Origin: Rhizobium indicum
GTDB taxonomy: Bacteria; Pseudomonadota; Alphaproteobacteria; Rhizobiales; Rhizobiaceae
DNA length: 64,000 nucleotides
NCBI RefSeq assembly: GCF_005862305.2
Contig: NZ_CP054021.1
Location: forward strand, 310,001 to 374,000
Direction: 5' to 3'
The position numbers were made by a program, and so were the translations under genes. Of the stretch, positions 9,321-18,292 are shown one piece after another. The first letter of the stretch is position 1. Each line of letters opens with the position of its first letter. The notes beneath the pieces are model-generated. The model worked only from the letters and a program-made list of their open reading frames with translations, was not told the origin of the DNA and searched no databases.

Positions 9321-9581
9321 CGGATCCTCCGGGCCATGTTGGACTTCGCCAGATTCTGCCTATGCGTCTGTTTCACTGGGTCATGGTCGGCCGGCTGGAT
9401 GCAAAAATGCAAGCACAGATTCGGTATTAAGACCGATCCGGCGCGGGCCACATTCAGGACAATTTATCATGGTTAACGGGCAGCACTGCACGGCCCTCCT
9501 CGTGTATTAAATCGAATTGGCATCAGAAATGTGAAGAATAAATTCCCATCGCCAATTCCCTCATAAACTGGGAGAAAAACT

Positions 9582-11444
9582 TTGGCTCAAGCCGTTAGAA
9601 TAAACGATATTATTCGTTCCTTTGGAATTGACACGCATATCGACTACACCGACGGAAAATATTCCAATGTCGGAGAAGTTGTTAAGGCTCTCGACTATCT
9701 TGGCCTTGATACCGTTCGCGATCACGCCCCCAACTCCGCCTCCGATCCCAACGGCCAAACGCATCTCGGCGATGCCGCGGAAGCCGGCGTGCAATTCGTT
9801 TTCAGCGCCCAGCGCGAAGTCGACCCCGCCACTGTCGCCCAGCGGCTGCATGCCTTCGTGCAAGCCCATCCCGGATCGGTCGTCGGCATCGAAGGTCCGA
9901 ACGAAGTCAATAACTGGCCGGTCAGCTATCATGGGCTGAGCGGCCAGGCAGCAGCAGTCGCCTATCAGAAGGACCTGTCTGCCGCGGTCAACGCCGATCC
10001 CTTGCTGAAGAATATCCCAGTCCTCGGCTTTACCGGATATACGGTCGCTTCGGCCTCCGACTACACGACGATCCACACCTATGCGAAGGATGGCGACCAG
10101 CCATTCTCGTGGCTTTCCCGAGAATCCGGCGTTCAGCGCGCTGCCGATCCGGGCAAGCCACTGGCGATCACCGAAACCGGTTACCACACCTCGCTCACCG
10201 CCGACACCAATGGCGGTTGGGAAGGCGTCAGCGAAGCGACGCAGGCAAAGCTCCTGCTCAATACGCTGATGGACGGTGCGGCCCTCGGATCGAAAAAGAC
10301 ATTCATCTACGAGCTGCTGGACGCCTATTCCGATCCGCAGGGCACCAACCAGGAGCGGCATTTCGGTCTCTTTCATCTCGACTATTCAGCCAAACCGGCT
10401 GCAACGGCGATCCACAATCTGACCGCCATCCTTGAAGACGACGGCGCAACGAAGGCGAGCTTCAGCGCGGGAACACTCAATTATTCGATCGACGGTCTGC
10501 CGTCGTCGGCCCGCAGCCTGTTGACGGAAAAATCGGACGGAAGCTACCAGATCATCGTCTGGAACGAGCCAGATATCTGGAACCAGTCCTCCGACACAGC
10601 CATTCAGGCCGCGACAACAGCCGTCAAAGTCAATCTCGGGGCCTCGTTCGGCTCCGTTAAGGTCTTCGACCCCGTGACCGGAACGACGGCGATCAAAAGC
10701 CTCAGCAACGTGTCGTCGCTGACGCTCGATGTCACCGATCATCCCTTGATCATCGAGGTAGCAGGCAGCGGCGCCAGCACGCCGCCGGCCACCAACCATC
10801 TCTATGGCGGCGCCGGCAACGACACCTTCACCGTGACCAATGCGAACCAGATCGTCGACGAAAGCCGGGGCGGCGGAACGGATACCGTAAAGGCTTCGAT
10901 CAGCTTCAGCCTGGCCGATCAGAAGCATACGGTCGGAATGATCGAAAACCTCACCTTGACCGGGACGGCCAATCTCAGCGCGACAGGCAACAATACGGCC
11001 AACATTCTCACGGGCAACGACGGAAACAATTTTCTCAACGGCGGGAAAGGGAACGACCGATTGATCGGCGGGCTTGGCAATGACAAGCTGATCGGCAAGA
11101 CCGGTGCTGACGTTCTCACGGGCGGAGGCGGAGGCGATTCCTTCGTCTTCGATGTGAAGCCCAGCAATACCAGCGTTGACAAGATCGTCGATTTCTCTTC
11201 AGCCGCAGGCGATAAGCTGGTGTTCGACGACGCTGTCTTCACCGGGCTCAAGCCATCGAGCTTTTCGGCCGAGAATTTCGTTCTGGGAACGAAGGCGCTC
11301 GAGGCTGATGACAAGCTGATCTACGATCAGGCCAGCGGCATTTTATCCTATGATGCGGATGGAAGCCCAGCAGGCGGGGCAATCCATGTCGCCGATCTCG
11401 ACAATTCCGCCGCACTTCACTTCAAAGATCTCCTGCTTGTCTGA
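9582..11444 (+). CDS. RTX-repeat glycoside hydrolase, predicted type I-secreted
   Basis: A 620-residue protein read from TTG at 9582 behind GGGAGAA; no in-frame ATG occurs near the beginning. Residues about 10-290 resemble a TIM-barrel glycosidase of clan GH-A: acid/base Glu108 in IEGPNEVNNW and nucleophile Glu198 in AITETGYH, with spacing usual for the clan. Residues 300-395 form a beta-sandwich. From 407 onward come calcium-binding RTX repeats (LYGGAGNDTF, then NGGKGNDRLIGG and LGNDKLIGKTG), followed by an acidic, hydrophobic-ended C-terminus typical of type I secretion substrates. There is no Sec signal peptide. It likely acts outside the cell on a polysaccharide, perhaps the bacterium's own. 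No exporter genes lie nearby. Confidence 0.85.
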   Translation: MAQAVRINDIIRSFGIDTHIDYTDGKYSNVGEVVKALDYLGLDTVRDHAPNSASDPNGQTHLGDAAEAGVQFVFSAQREVDPATVAQRLHAFVQAHPGSVVGIEGPNEVNNWPVSYHGLSGQAAAVAYQKDLSAAVNADPLLKNIPVLGFTGYTVASASDYTTIHTYAKDGDQPFSWLSRESGVQRAADPGKPLAITETGYHTSLTADTNGGWEGVSEATQAKLLLNTLMDGAALGSKKTFIYELLDAYSDPQGTNQERHFGLFHLDYSAKPAATAIHNLTAILEDDGATKASFSAGTLNYSIDGLPSSARSLLTEKSDGSYQIIVWNEPDIWNQSSDTAIQAATTAVKVNLGASFGSVKVFDPVTGTTAIKSLSNVSSLTLDVTDHPLIIEVAGSGASTPPATNHLYGGAGNDTFTVTNANQIVDESRGGGTDTVKASISFSLADQKHTVGMIENLTLTGTANLSATGNNTANILTGNDGNNFLNGGKGNDRLIGGLGNDKLIGKTGADVLTGGGGGDSFVFDVKPSNTSVDKIVDFSSAAGDKLVFDDAVFTGLKPSSFSAENFVLGTKALEADDKLIYDQASGILSYDADGSPAGGAIHVADLDNSAALHFKDLLLV

Positions 11445-11573
11445 GCCGGTCGGCTCGTCTCATTGCGGGGGCCGGCCTGCAGCGTCACGGGCGGTCGCAT
11501 CCCCCCTCTTGCCGGAGCCTAAATCCCGGCCACATTCTCCGTTGACGCCACTCGTGCCGCAACGGAGAAGCCT

Positions 11574-11873
11574 TTGCCCTGGATCGCCTATATCGTCCAT
11601 TTCATCGCCGCGGCATTTCTGACCAACGGCATCCCGCATTTCGTCGCCGGGGTCAGCGGCCGGCGCTTCCGCATCCCCTTCGCGCAAGGGGCAAAGCTCG
11701 GCTCACCGACGGCGAATGTCGTGTGGGGCTGGGCGAATTTCCTCATCGCCTTCCTGCTCTTTGCCAATATCGGGCCGCTCTATATCGGCACGCCGGGTGA
11801 CACGATCTTCGTGGCAGCGGGCATGCTCGTTGCCGGCATCCTGCTTGCCCGTATTTTCGAGGGTGACGTTTGA
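11574..11873 (+). CDS. Small integral membrane protein, unknown
   Basis: A 99-residue protein with three hydrophobic stretches (AYIVHFIAAAFLTNGIPHFVAG, VVWGWANFLIAFLLFANIG, IFVAAGMLVAGILLARIF). The N-terminal NGIPHF-GV-G-R pattern is shared by uncharacterised bacterial membrane proteins. The only suitable start is TTG at 11574 behind ACGGAGAAG. The HxlR regulator follows by 47 bases on the same strand, so the two may share control. Transport or redox roles are open. Confidence 0.7.
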   Translation: MPWIAYIVHFIAAAFLTNGIPHFVAGVSGRRFRIPFAQGAKLGSPTANVVWGWANFLIAFLLFANIGPLYIGTPGDTIFVAAGMLVAGILLARIFEGDV

Positions 11874-11896
11874 GATAACTAACTTGCATGATGATA

Positions 11897-11913
11897 GTCA
11901 CTGCTGTAGTGAC
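11897..11913. promoter_or_regulatory. Palindromic operator candidate at the HxlR gene start
   Basis: GTCACT and AGTGAC form a perfect 6-bp inverted repeat with a 5-base spacer, ending seven bases before the chosen ATG of the HxlR-type gene. Dimeric winged-helix regulators often repress themselves from such sites. Identity of the binding protein is inference. Confidence 0.5.
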
Positions 11914-11920
11914 ATCAGCC

Positions 11921-12427
11921 ATGCAGCGAACGAGTTTCAGCGATTTCAAATGCCCGGCGGCGCGCGCGCTCGACAGCGTCGGCGACTGGTGGAGCATGCT
12001 GATCCTGCGCGATGCCTTCCAGGGGCTTTCACGCTTCGACGAATTCCAGAAAAGCCTCGGCGTGGCGCCGAACATCCTGACGCGGCGGCTGAAACATCTG
12101 ACGGAAAAGGGGCTGTTCGAACGGCGTCTCTACCATCAGCGCCCTGCCCGCTACGAATATCGGCTGACGGACAAGGGCCGTGACTTCTTTCCTGTTCTGA
12201 TGACGCTGTTTTCCTGGGGAAGCCGGCACATTCCCGAAGAGGACCTCGCCTTTCTCTTGGGCGATAACGCTTCCGGTAAAGAGCGCCAGACGATGCTGGT
12301 CGATGCGCGGACCGGCGAAGAAGTGACACCTGAAAACACCAGCCTGCTTGCAGGTCCAGCCGCCGATGACGAGGTGCACCAGCGGATCGCCCGCATGCGC
12401 GCCTGCTATCTCGGCATCGACGCATAG
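11921..12427 (+). CDS. HxlR-family transcriptional regulator
   Basis: A 168-residue winged-helix regulator of the HxlR type. The family core is plain: CPAARALDSVGDWWSMLILRDAFQG (a single Cys in the usual N-terminal CP position, which in some relatives senses redox or aldehyde stress), then RFDEFQKSLGVAPNILTRRLKHL as the recognition helix and LTDKGRDFFPVL at the wing/dimer helix. I start at 11921 because residue spacing to the Cys matches the family; the frame is open to 11888. A perfect palindrome lies just upstream, which suggests autoregulation. The gene sits before fabF and after a small membrane protein. Confidence 0.88.
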   Translation: MQRTSFSDFKCPAARALDSVGDWWSMLILRDAFQGLSRFDEFQKSLGVAPNILTRRLKHLTEKGLFERRLYHQRPARYEYRLTDKGRDFFPVLMTLFSWGSRHIPEEDLAFLLGDNASGKERQTMLVDARTGEEVTPENTSLLAGPAADDEVHQRIARMRACYLGIDA

Positions 12428-12440
12428 AAAGGACAAAAGA

Positions 12441-13706
12441 ATGGATCGCATCGTTGTCACCGGTATGGGACTTGTCTCGCCACTCGGCACCGGCGTCGAG
12501 CCCACCTGGAAGCGTCTTCTCGATGGCGGTTCGGGGCTGCGGGTGCTGGCGGAGGATATTGTCGGCGAGCTCTCGGCCAAGGTCGGTGGCATCGTTCCTG
12601 GTATCGCGGAAGATGCTGAGGCTGGTTTCGATCCCGACCGTTGCATCCCGCCGAAGGACCAGAAGAAGATGGACCGTTTCATCCACTTCGCCATTGCAGC
12701 GACGGAGGAAGCGGTGAGGCAGGCCGGCTGGATGCCGACCGACGAAGGCGAGCGCGAGCGCACGGCAACGATCATCGCGTCGGGCGTCGGCGGCTTTCCG
12801 GCGATCGCCGAAGCGGTGCGGATCGGCGAAACGCGTGGTGTGCGGCGGCTGTCGCCTTTCACCGTGCCCTCCTTCCTCGTCAACCTCGCCGCCGGCCAGG
12901 TCAGCATCCGTTATGGCTTCAAGGGGCCGCTCGGGGCTCCGGTGACGGCCTGTGCCGCCAGCGTCCAGGCAATCGGCGATGCGGCGCGGCTGATCCGCTC
13001 CGGCGAAGCGGATGTGGCGATCTGCGGCGGCGCCGAGGCCTGCATCGACAAGGTGAGCCTCGGCGGCTTTGCCGCTGCGCGTGCGCTTTCTACCGGTTTC
13101 AACGAGACGCCGGAACTTGCGTCACGGCCCTTCGACACGGCCCGCGACGGTTTTGTCATGGGCGAAGGTGCAGGTGTCCTGATGATCGAGACACTGGAGC
13201 ATGCGCTTGCCCGCGGCGCCACGCCGCTCGCCGAACTCGTCGGCTATGGCACGGCTGCGGACGCCTACCACATGACATCAGGCCCCGAAGACGGCAACGG
13301 CGCCCGCCGGGCGATGGAGGCAGCACTCAGGCAGGCGAAGATCCCGGCTTCGGAGGTCAGGCATCTCAACGCGCATGCGACCTCGACACCGGTCGGTGAC
13401 AGAGGCGAGATCGCGGCGATCGGCACGGTCTTCGGCCGCAATGGCGGTATTGCCGTCAGCGCGACGAAATCGGCGACCGGCCACCTGCTTGGCGCCGCCG
13501 GCGGGCTGGAGGCGATCTTCACCATCCTTGCGCTGCGCGACCAGATTGCACCGCCGACCCGCAACCTCGATGAGGTCGATCCAGCCGCCGACGGCATCGA
13601 TATCGTCGGCAAGACGGCGCGGACGCTGGCGATGGACTACGCCATTACCAACGGTTTCGGCTTCGGCGGGGTGAATGCCAGCGCCCTGTTCCGCCGCTGG
13701 TCGTAA
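12441..13706 (+). CDS. fabF: Beta-ketoacyl-ACP synthase II (FabF-type)
   Basis: A 421-residue condensing enzyme of fatty-acid elongation that joins malonyl-ACP to a growing acyl-ACP. The catalytic triad is present: Cys in VTACAASVQAIGDA (about residue 172), His in HLNAHATSTPVGD (about 312) and His in KSATGHLLGAAGG (about 349). Length equals that of FabF. GAAAGGA lies before the ATG. It is 13 bases after the HxlR gene and outside any acpP/fabG cluster, so it is probably an accessory copy for a special acyl chain rather than the main FabF; that is inference from location. Confidence 0.88.
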   Translation: MDRIVVTGMGLVSPLGTGVEPTWKRLLDGGSGLRVLAEDIVGELSAKVGGIVPGIAEDAEAGFDPDRCIPPKDQKKMDRFIHFAIAATEEAVRQAGWMPTDEGERERTATIIASGVGGFPAIAEAVRIGETRGVRRLSPFTVPSFLVNLAAGQVSIRYGFKGPLGAPVTACAASVQAIGDAARLIRSGEADVAICGGAEACIDKVSLGGFAAARALSTGFNETPELASRPFDTARDGFVMGEGAGVLMIETLEHALARGATPLAELVGYGTAADAYHMTSGPEDGNGARRAMEAALRQAKIPASEVRHLNAHATSTPVGDRGEIAAIGTVFGRNGGIAVSATKSATGHLLGAAGGLEAIFTILALRDQIAPPTRNLDEVDPAADGIDIVGKTARTLAMDYAITNGFGFGGVNASALFRRWS

Positions 13707-13744
13707 AGTCCACTTTCCTTGCGCTGAAAATCGCCTACACTTCT

Positions 13745-13774
13745 GCTCTATCGGCGATCCTTCCCCGATAGAGC
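13745..13774 (+). other. Leader hairpin before the DUF4864 gene
   Basis: GCTCTATCGG and CCGATAGAGC pair perfectly over 10 bases around a 10-base loop. The stem ends two bases before the GGAG ribosome site of the gene at 13787. No T-run follows, so it is a poor terminator for fabF and may instead affect translation or mRNA stability. Confidence 0.45.
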
Positions 13775-13786
13775 CGGAGATACCCC

Positions 13787-14215
13787 ATGCGCGCCTTCTT
13801 CGCAGTTCTTATTCTGTGTGCCGCGTCCTTCCTCTCCCCTGTCTCGGCCCGCGCCGAAGATCCGATCGACACGACGCGGACGATGATCGAGGACCAGATC
13901 AACGCCTTTCTCAAGGACGATGCCGAGACCGCCTATTCCTTCGCCGCCCCCGGCATCAAGGCGATGTATCCCGACAAGAACCTCTTCTTCGCCATGGTGA
14001 AGAAGAGCTACGAGCCGGTCTATCATCCTGGCAACTACGCCTTCGGGCGCAGCCGCTCGATCGACGACGGCGCGCTGATCTATCACGAGGTGCTGATTTC
14101 AGGCCGGGACGGCAAGGACTGGACAGCGATCTACCAGATCATGCGTCAACCGGACGGCAGCTACAGGATCAACGGCGTGCAGATCATGCCGGACGCAGAC
14201 AGCAAGGGCATTTGA
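13787..14215 (+). CDS. Secreted DUF4864-family protein
   Basis: A 142-residue protein with a clear signal peptide (MRAFFAVLILCAASFLSPVSARA). The mature part is DUF4864-like: TMIEDQINAFLKDDAETAYSFAAPGIKAMYPDKNLFFAMV, then a beta-rich NTF2-like half ending in DGSYRINGVQIMP. Its role is unknown; the periplasm is the likely location. It stands alone, 80 bases after fabF and behind a leader hairpin. Confidence 0.78.
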   Translation: MRAFFAVLILCAASFLSPVSARAEDPIDTTRTMIEDQINAFLKDDAETAYSFAAPGIKAMYPDKNLFFAMVKKSYEPVYHPGNYAFGRSRSIDDGALIYHEVLISGRDGKDWTAIYQIMRQPDGSYRINGVQIMPDADSKGI

Positions 14216-14246
14216 TCCCGATCTGATCAAACTTCGTCTGATTGGC

Positions 14247-15377
14247 TTAAACCGGTTCGAGATCGCCCCTCGCCCATTCCTCCTGCGTTTCCGCCATGAA
14301 ATCGGCGAAGCGGCCTTCGGCGATCGCCTTGCGGATGCCCTGCATGAGCTCCTGGTAATAGGCGAGATTGTGCCAGGAGAGCAGCATGCCGCCGAGCGCT
14401 TCGTTGGCGCGGACGAGATGATGCAGATAGGCGCGCGAATAATCACGCGAGGCCGGGCAGTTCGACTGTTCGTCGAGCGGGCGCATATCCTCGGCATGGC
14501 GGGCATTGCGGATATTGACCTTGCCGCGGCGAGTGAAGGCGAGACCGTGGCGGCCGGAACGGGTCGGCATGACGCAGTCGAACATGTCGATGCCCCGGGC
14601 GACCGATTTCAGAATATCATCAGGCGTGCCGACACCCATGAGGTAACGCGGCTTTTCCAGAGGAAGGACCGGCAGCGTCGTTTCCAGCATCTGCAACATG
14701 ACGTCCTGCGGCTCGCCGACGGCAAGGCCGCCGATGGCATAACCCTTGAGGTCGAGCTGGCTCAGCGCCTCGGCCGAGCGGATGCGTAGCGCCGGGATAT
14801 CGCCGCCCTGGACGATGCCAAACATCGCCTTGCCGGGCTGCCCGCCGAAGGCGACCCTGCAGCGCTCGGCCCAGCGCAGCGACATTTCCATGGCGCGCTC
14901 GATCTCCTTCGGCTCAGCCGGCAGCGCCACGCATTCGTCGAGCTGCATCTGGATGTCGGAGCCGAGCAGCCCCTGGATTTCGATGGAGCGCTCCGGCGAC
15001 ATATGGTGCAGGCTGCCATCGACATGCGACTTGAAGGTGACGCCCTGCTCGTCGAGCTTGCGCAGGCCGGACAGCGACATGACCTGGAAGCCGCCCGAGT
15101 CCGTCAGGATCGGATGTTCCCAGCGAATGAGCTTATGCAAGCCGCCGAGCCGGGCGACGCGCTCGGCCGTCGGGCGCAGCATCAAGTGATAGGTATTGCC
15201 GAGGATGATGTCGGCGCCGGTCTCGCGCACCTGGTCGAGATACATCGCCTTGACCGTACCGACGGTGCCGACCGGCATGAAGGCCGGCGTGCGGATCTCG
15301 CCGCGCGGCATGGAGATTTGGCCAAGGCGTGCGCCGGCGTCGGTCTTGTCAAGGGTGAATTGGAAGTTATCTGTCAT
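14247..15377 (-). CDS. tgt: Queuine tRNA-ribosyltransferase (tRNA-guanine transglycosylase)
   Basis: A 376-residue enzyme that swaps guanine-34 for preQ1 in GUN-anticodon tRNAs. Catalytic and substrate motifs are present: [15 protein letters not shown] (Asp near residue 93) and [18 protein letters not shown] (Asp near 268). Odd point: the usual C-x-C-x2-C zinc motif near residue 310 reads SNCPAS, so two of three cysteines are serines, while the later His (LLSWHNL) is kept. The start codon overlaps the end of queA by ATGA. It is translated after queA, and the two work in the same pathway. Confidence 0.93.
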   Translation of the reverse strand: MTDNFQFTLDKTDAGARLGQISMPRGEIRTPAFMPVGTVGTVKAMYLDQVRETGADIILGNTYHLMLRPTAERVARLGGLHKLIRWEHPILTDSGGFQVMSLSGLRKLDEQGVTFKSHVDGSLHHMSPERSIEIQGLLGSDIQMQLDECVALPAEPKEIERAMEMSLRWAERCRVAFGGQPGKAMFGIVQGGDIPALRIRSAEALSQLDLKGYAIGGLAVGEPQDVMLQMLETTLPVLPLEKPRYLMGVGTPDDILKSVARGIDMFDCVMPTRSGRHGLAFTRRGKVNIRNARHAEDMRPLDEQSNCPASRDYSRAYLHHLVRANEALGGMLLSWHNLAYYQELMQGIRKAIAEGRFADFMAETQEEWARGDLEPV

Positions 15378-16459
15378 CTGTCTTTCCGGAAAAGAAGGCT
15401 CGCGTCGCCGTAAGAGTAGAAGCGGTAGCCCGTCGAAATGGCGTGTTTATAAGCCGCGTGCATGGTCTCGAAGCCGGCGAAGGCCGAGACCAGCATGAAC
15501 AGCGTCGAGCGCGGCAGGTGGAAATTGGTCATCAGCATGTCGACCGCCTTGAAGCGGTAACCGGGCGTGATGAAGATGCCGGTAGCGCCGGCCCAGGGCA
15601 TGATCTCTCCGCTTTCCTCGGCGGCACTCTCGATGAGCCGCAACGAGGTCGTGCCGACACAGACGACGCGCCCGCCTCTTTCCCGCACGGCATTCAGCCG
15701 GGCGGCGATCTCGGCGCTGACATAGCCGCTTTCCAGATGCATCTTGTGATCGGCAGTATCGTCGGCCTTGACCGGCAGGAAGGTGCCGGCGCCGACATGC
15801 AGCGTGACGAAATGGCGTTCGATGCCGGCCTTGTCGAGCGCTTCGAACAGCGCAGGTGTGAAATGCAGGCCGGCGGTGGGGGCGGCAACGGCGCCCTCCT
15901 CGCGAGCGTAGATCGTCTGGTAATCGGCGCGGTCGCGCTCGTCGTCAGGGCGCTTGGCGGCGATATAGGGCGGCAGCGGGATATGGCCGACGGCGGCGAT
16001 CGCCTCGTCGAGCGCCGGGCCCGAGAGATCAAACAGCAGCGTCACCTCGCCGGCCTCGCCCTTTTCCTCGACGGTGGCATCGAGCGAACCGAGGAAACAG
16101 CTTTCGCCGGAATGGCCGAAGCCGATGCGATCGCCCTGCTTGATGCGCTTGCCGGGCTTGGCGAAGGCCTTCCAGCGGCTGGGGCCGGTGCGCATGTGCA
16201 GCGTGGCAGACACCTGTTGGCCGCCGGCGCCGTCGCGATGGCGGATGCCCTCGAGCTGGGCGGGAATGACCTTGGTATCGTTGAAGACCAGTGCGTCGCC
16301 AGCCCGCAAGAAGGATGTGAGATCGCCGACGCGGTGATCCGACAGGCTGTTTTCCGCATTCGGATCGATGACGAGCAGGCGCGCGCTGTCACGCGGCTCG
16401 GCGGGCCGCAACGCTATGCGTTCGTCGGGCAGATCGAAATCGAAAAGGTCTACGCGCAT
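15374..16459 (-). CDS. queA: S-adenosylmethionine:tRNA ribosyltransferase-isomerase
   Basis: A 361-residue enzyme that transfers and isomerises the ribose of SAM onto preQ1-tRNA to give epoxyqueuosine. Family blocks are clear: [19 protein letters not shown] at the N-terminus, [41 protein letters not shown], and the C-terminal [19 protein letters not shown]. The ATG at 16459 is preferred over an upstream TTG because the family begins with this sequence. It overlaps tgt by four bases and is separated from the cyclophilin genes by a terminator. Confidence 0.95.
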   Translation of the reverse strand: MRVDLFDFDLPDERIALRPAEPRDSARLLVIDPNAENSLSDHRVGDLTSFLRAGDALVFNDTKVIPAQLEGIRHRDGAGGQQVSATLHMRTGPSRWKAFAKPGKRIKQGDRIGFGHSGESCFLGSLDATVEEKGEAGEVTLLFDLSGPALDEAIAAVGHIPLPPYIAAKRPDDERDRADYQTIYAREEGAVAAPTAGLHFTPALFEALDKAGIERHFVTLHVGAGTFLPVKADDTADHKMHLESGYVSAEIAARLNAVRERGGRVVCVGTTSLRLIESAAEESGEIMPWAGATGIFITPGYRFKAVDMLMTNFHLPRSTLFMLVSAFAGFETMHAAYKHAISTGYRFYSYGDASLLFRKDR

Positions 16460-16480
16460 CAGGGCACTTTCAGGCAAAGC

Positions 16481-16519
16481 GAAACCCGCCCCACGCAGCT
16501 ATGCGCAAGGGCGGGTTTC
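16481..16519 (-). terminator. Terminator after the cyclophilin genes
   Basis: GAAACCCGCCC and GGGCGGGTTTC form an 11-bp stem with a 17-base loop. It lies between the stop of the 16534-17043 gene and queA, and should end the coaD-cyclophilin transcript. The tail after the stem is only weakly T-rich. Confidence 0.6.
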
Positions 16520-16533
16520 AGCAGAAATCATAA

Positions 16534-17043
16534 TCAGACGTCGGCGGCAACCCGCATGGAGACGATCGAGTCCGGATCGGAAACCGGCTCGCCGCGCTTG
16601 ATCTTGTCGACGTTGTCCATGCCTTCGATGACCTGGCCCCAGACCGAATACTGCTTGTTCAGCCAGGGCGCGTCGGTGAAGCAGATGAAGAACTGCGAAT
16701 TGGCCGAGTTCGGGTTCTGCGAACGGGCCATCGAGCAGGTGCCGCGCGTATGCGTGGTCGCCGAGAATTCGGCCTTCAGATCCGGCTTCGAGGAGCCGCC
16801 CATGCCGGCGCGGCTGGGATTGAAGGTTTCCGAGCCCTTCTTGCCGAATTCGACATCGCCCGTCTGGGCCATGAAGTCCTGGATGACGCGGTGGAAAACG
16901 ACGCCGTCATAGGCCTTCTCGCGAGCGAGTTCCTTGATGCGGGCGACATGCTCCGGGGCGACCTGCGGCAAAAGCTGAATAACAACCTTGCCCTTGGTGG
17001 TTTCCAGAATGACGGTGTTTTCGGGATCCTTGATCTCGGCCAT
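16534..17043 (-). CDS. ppiB: Cytoplasmic peptidyl-prolyl cis-trans isomerase (cyclophilin)
   Basis: A 169-residue cyclophilin without a signal peptide, so it acts on proline bonds in the cytoplasm. Active-site motifs FHRVIQDFMAQTGD (about residue 49) and ARSQNPNSANSQFFICFTDAPWLN are intact. AGGAGAAGACA precedes the ATG. It lies 28 bases after the secreted paralogue and probably shares its transcript. Confidence 0.92.
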   Translation of the reverse strand: MAEIKDPENTVILETTKGKVVIQLLPQVAPEHVARIKELAREKAYDGVVFHRVIQDFMAQTGDVEFGKKGSETFNPSRAGMGGSSKPDLKAEFSATTHTRGTCSMARSQNPNSANSQFFICFTDAPWLNKQYSVWGQVIEGMDNVDKIKRGEPVSDPDSIVSMRVAADV

Positions 17044-17071
17044 TGTCTTCTCCTCTTGTTTCTCTCGTAAC

Positions 17072-17644
17072 TTACTTCTTGCCCAGGGTGACCTTGATCA
17101 TCCGGTCGGGACTTTTGACTTCGCCGTTCTGGCCTTCGCCCTTCTTGATCTTGTCGATGTTCTCCATGCCGGAGACGACCTTGCCGACGACGGTGTACTG
17201 GCCGTTCAAGAAGGAGCCTTCGGCGAACATGATGAAGAACTGCGAATTGGCGGAATTCGGATCCTGCGAGCGGGCCATGCCGACCGTACCGCGCACGAAC
17301 GGGGTCTTGGAGAATTCAGCCGGGATGTCAGGCATATCCGAGGAGCCGGTGCCGGCGAGGCTCGCATCGAAGCCCTTTTCCATGTTGCCGTATTTGACGT
17401 CGCCGGTCTGCGCCATGAAGCCATCGATGACGCGATGGAACGCGACGTTGTCGTATTCGCCCTTCTTGGCCAGCGCCTCGATCTGGGCGACATGCTTCGG
17501 CGCCACCTCAGGCATGAGCTGGATGACAACAGGGCCATTCTTCAGCTCGATGGTGAGATAATGATCGGCCGACTGGGCGAAGGCGTCCCCCGCGAAGGAG
17601 GCGAGATACAACACGCCGGCAAATGCGAGATAAAAGAGTTTCAT
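17072..17644 (-). CDS. ppiA: Periplasmic peptidyl-prolyl cis-trans isomerase (cyclophilin)
   Basis: A 190-residue cyclophilin with a signal peptide (MKLFYLAFAGVLYLASFAGDAFA), so it is a periplasmic foldase. It carries FHRVIDGFMAQTGD and ARSQDPNSANSQFFIMFAEGSFLNGQYTV. It lies between coaD and the cytoplasmic cyclophilin; the two enzymes look like a local duplication with one copy exported. GGAG is nine bases before the ATG. Confidence 0.92.
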   Translation of the reverse strand: MKLFYLAFAGVLYLASFAGDAFAQSADHYLTIELKNGPVVIQLMPEVAPKHVAQIEALAKKGEYDNVAFHRVIDGFMAQTGDVKYGNMEKGFDASLAGTGSSDMPDIPAEFSKTPFVRGTVGMARSQDPNSANSQFFIMFAEGSFLNGQYTVVGKVVSGMENIDKIKKGEGQNGEVKSPDRMIKVTLGKK

Positions 17645-17686
17645 ATGAGCTCCATTGCGGCGGGTTCCGCCTAGTCTTTGCGCTTG

Positions 17687-18181
17687 CTAGTTTGGGCGCT
17701 TGGATGTGAGGGCTTGCAAGACGGCGGCCGGCACGAAAGCGCTGACATCGCCGCCCATGGCGGCGATCTGGCGGACCAATGTGGCGGTAATGGGCCGCGA
17801 GGCCGTGCCCGCCGGCAAAAAGATGGTCTGAATATCGGGCGCCATCGTCCGGTTCATGCCGGCCATCTGCATTTCGTAATCGAGATCGGTGCCGTCGCGT
17901 AGACCGCGGATCAACAGCGTGGCGCCATGGATGCGGGCGGCATCGACGACCAGATTGTCGAAGGCGACGACGGCGATGTCACCGGTCTTGCCGGGCAGCG
18001 CTTCAGCCAGAGAACGGCGGATCAACTCGGCCCTCTCTTCGAAGGAGAAGAGCGGCGCCTTGCCGGGATGGATGCCGATCGCGACGATCACCTTTTCGGC
18101 GACGTTGAGAGCCTGGACCAGAACATCCACATGCCCATTGGTGATCGGGTCGAAGGACCCCGGATAGAAAGCTGTCGTCAT
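17687..18181 (-). CDS. coaD: Phosphopantetheine adenylyltransferase
   Basis: A 164-residue enzyme of coenzyme A synthesis that joins ATP and 4'-phosphopantetheine. [15 protein letters not shown] at residues 6-20 holds the T/HxGH nucleotidyltransferase motif, and [21 protein letters not shown] near the end is the family's second block. The ATG at 18181 is chosen because the family starts [12 protein letters not shown]; an 11-residue extension is possible but unlikely. It leads the coaD-ppiA-ppiB run. Confidence 0.93.
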   Translation of the reverse strand: MTTAFYPGSFDPITNGHVDVLVQALNVAEKVIVAIGIHPGKAPLFSFEERAELIRRSLAEALPGKTGDIAVVAFDNLVVDAARIHGATLLIRGLRDGTDLDYEMQMAGMNRTMAPDIQTIFLPAGTASRPITATLVRQIAAMGGDVSAFVPAAVLQALTSKRPN

Positions 18182-18262
18182 TGGCCCGACCGTTGGTTTG
18201 ACGCCTTTTGTCACGGATGCCGCCTTCCCGCAAGTGATTTGCCCAGCTCCGGCCAGACCGCC

Positions 18263-18289
18263 GCGCGTCTTTTCAGACGCGTAAAGGAC
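18263..18289 (+). repeat. Partial copy of a rhizobial intergenic repeat
   Basis: CGCGTCTTTTCAGACGCG (18264-18281) is a 7-bp hairpin, and together with the following AAAGGACG it matches the first third of the 100-bp repeats at 53418-53517 and 57947-58048. Similarity stops at the start of the gene at 18293, whose AAAGGA ribosome site lies within the repeat. Confidence 0.55.
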
Positions 18290-18292
18290 GTT

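Noticed and set aside
7557..9476. 639-codon plus-strand frame across the GH13 gene
   Set aside because: Antisense to a gene with intact GH13 catalytic motifs; high-GC DNA gives long spurious frames.
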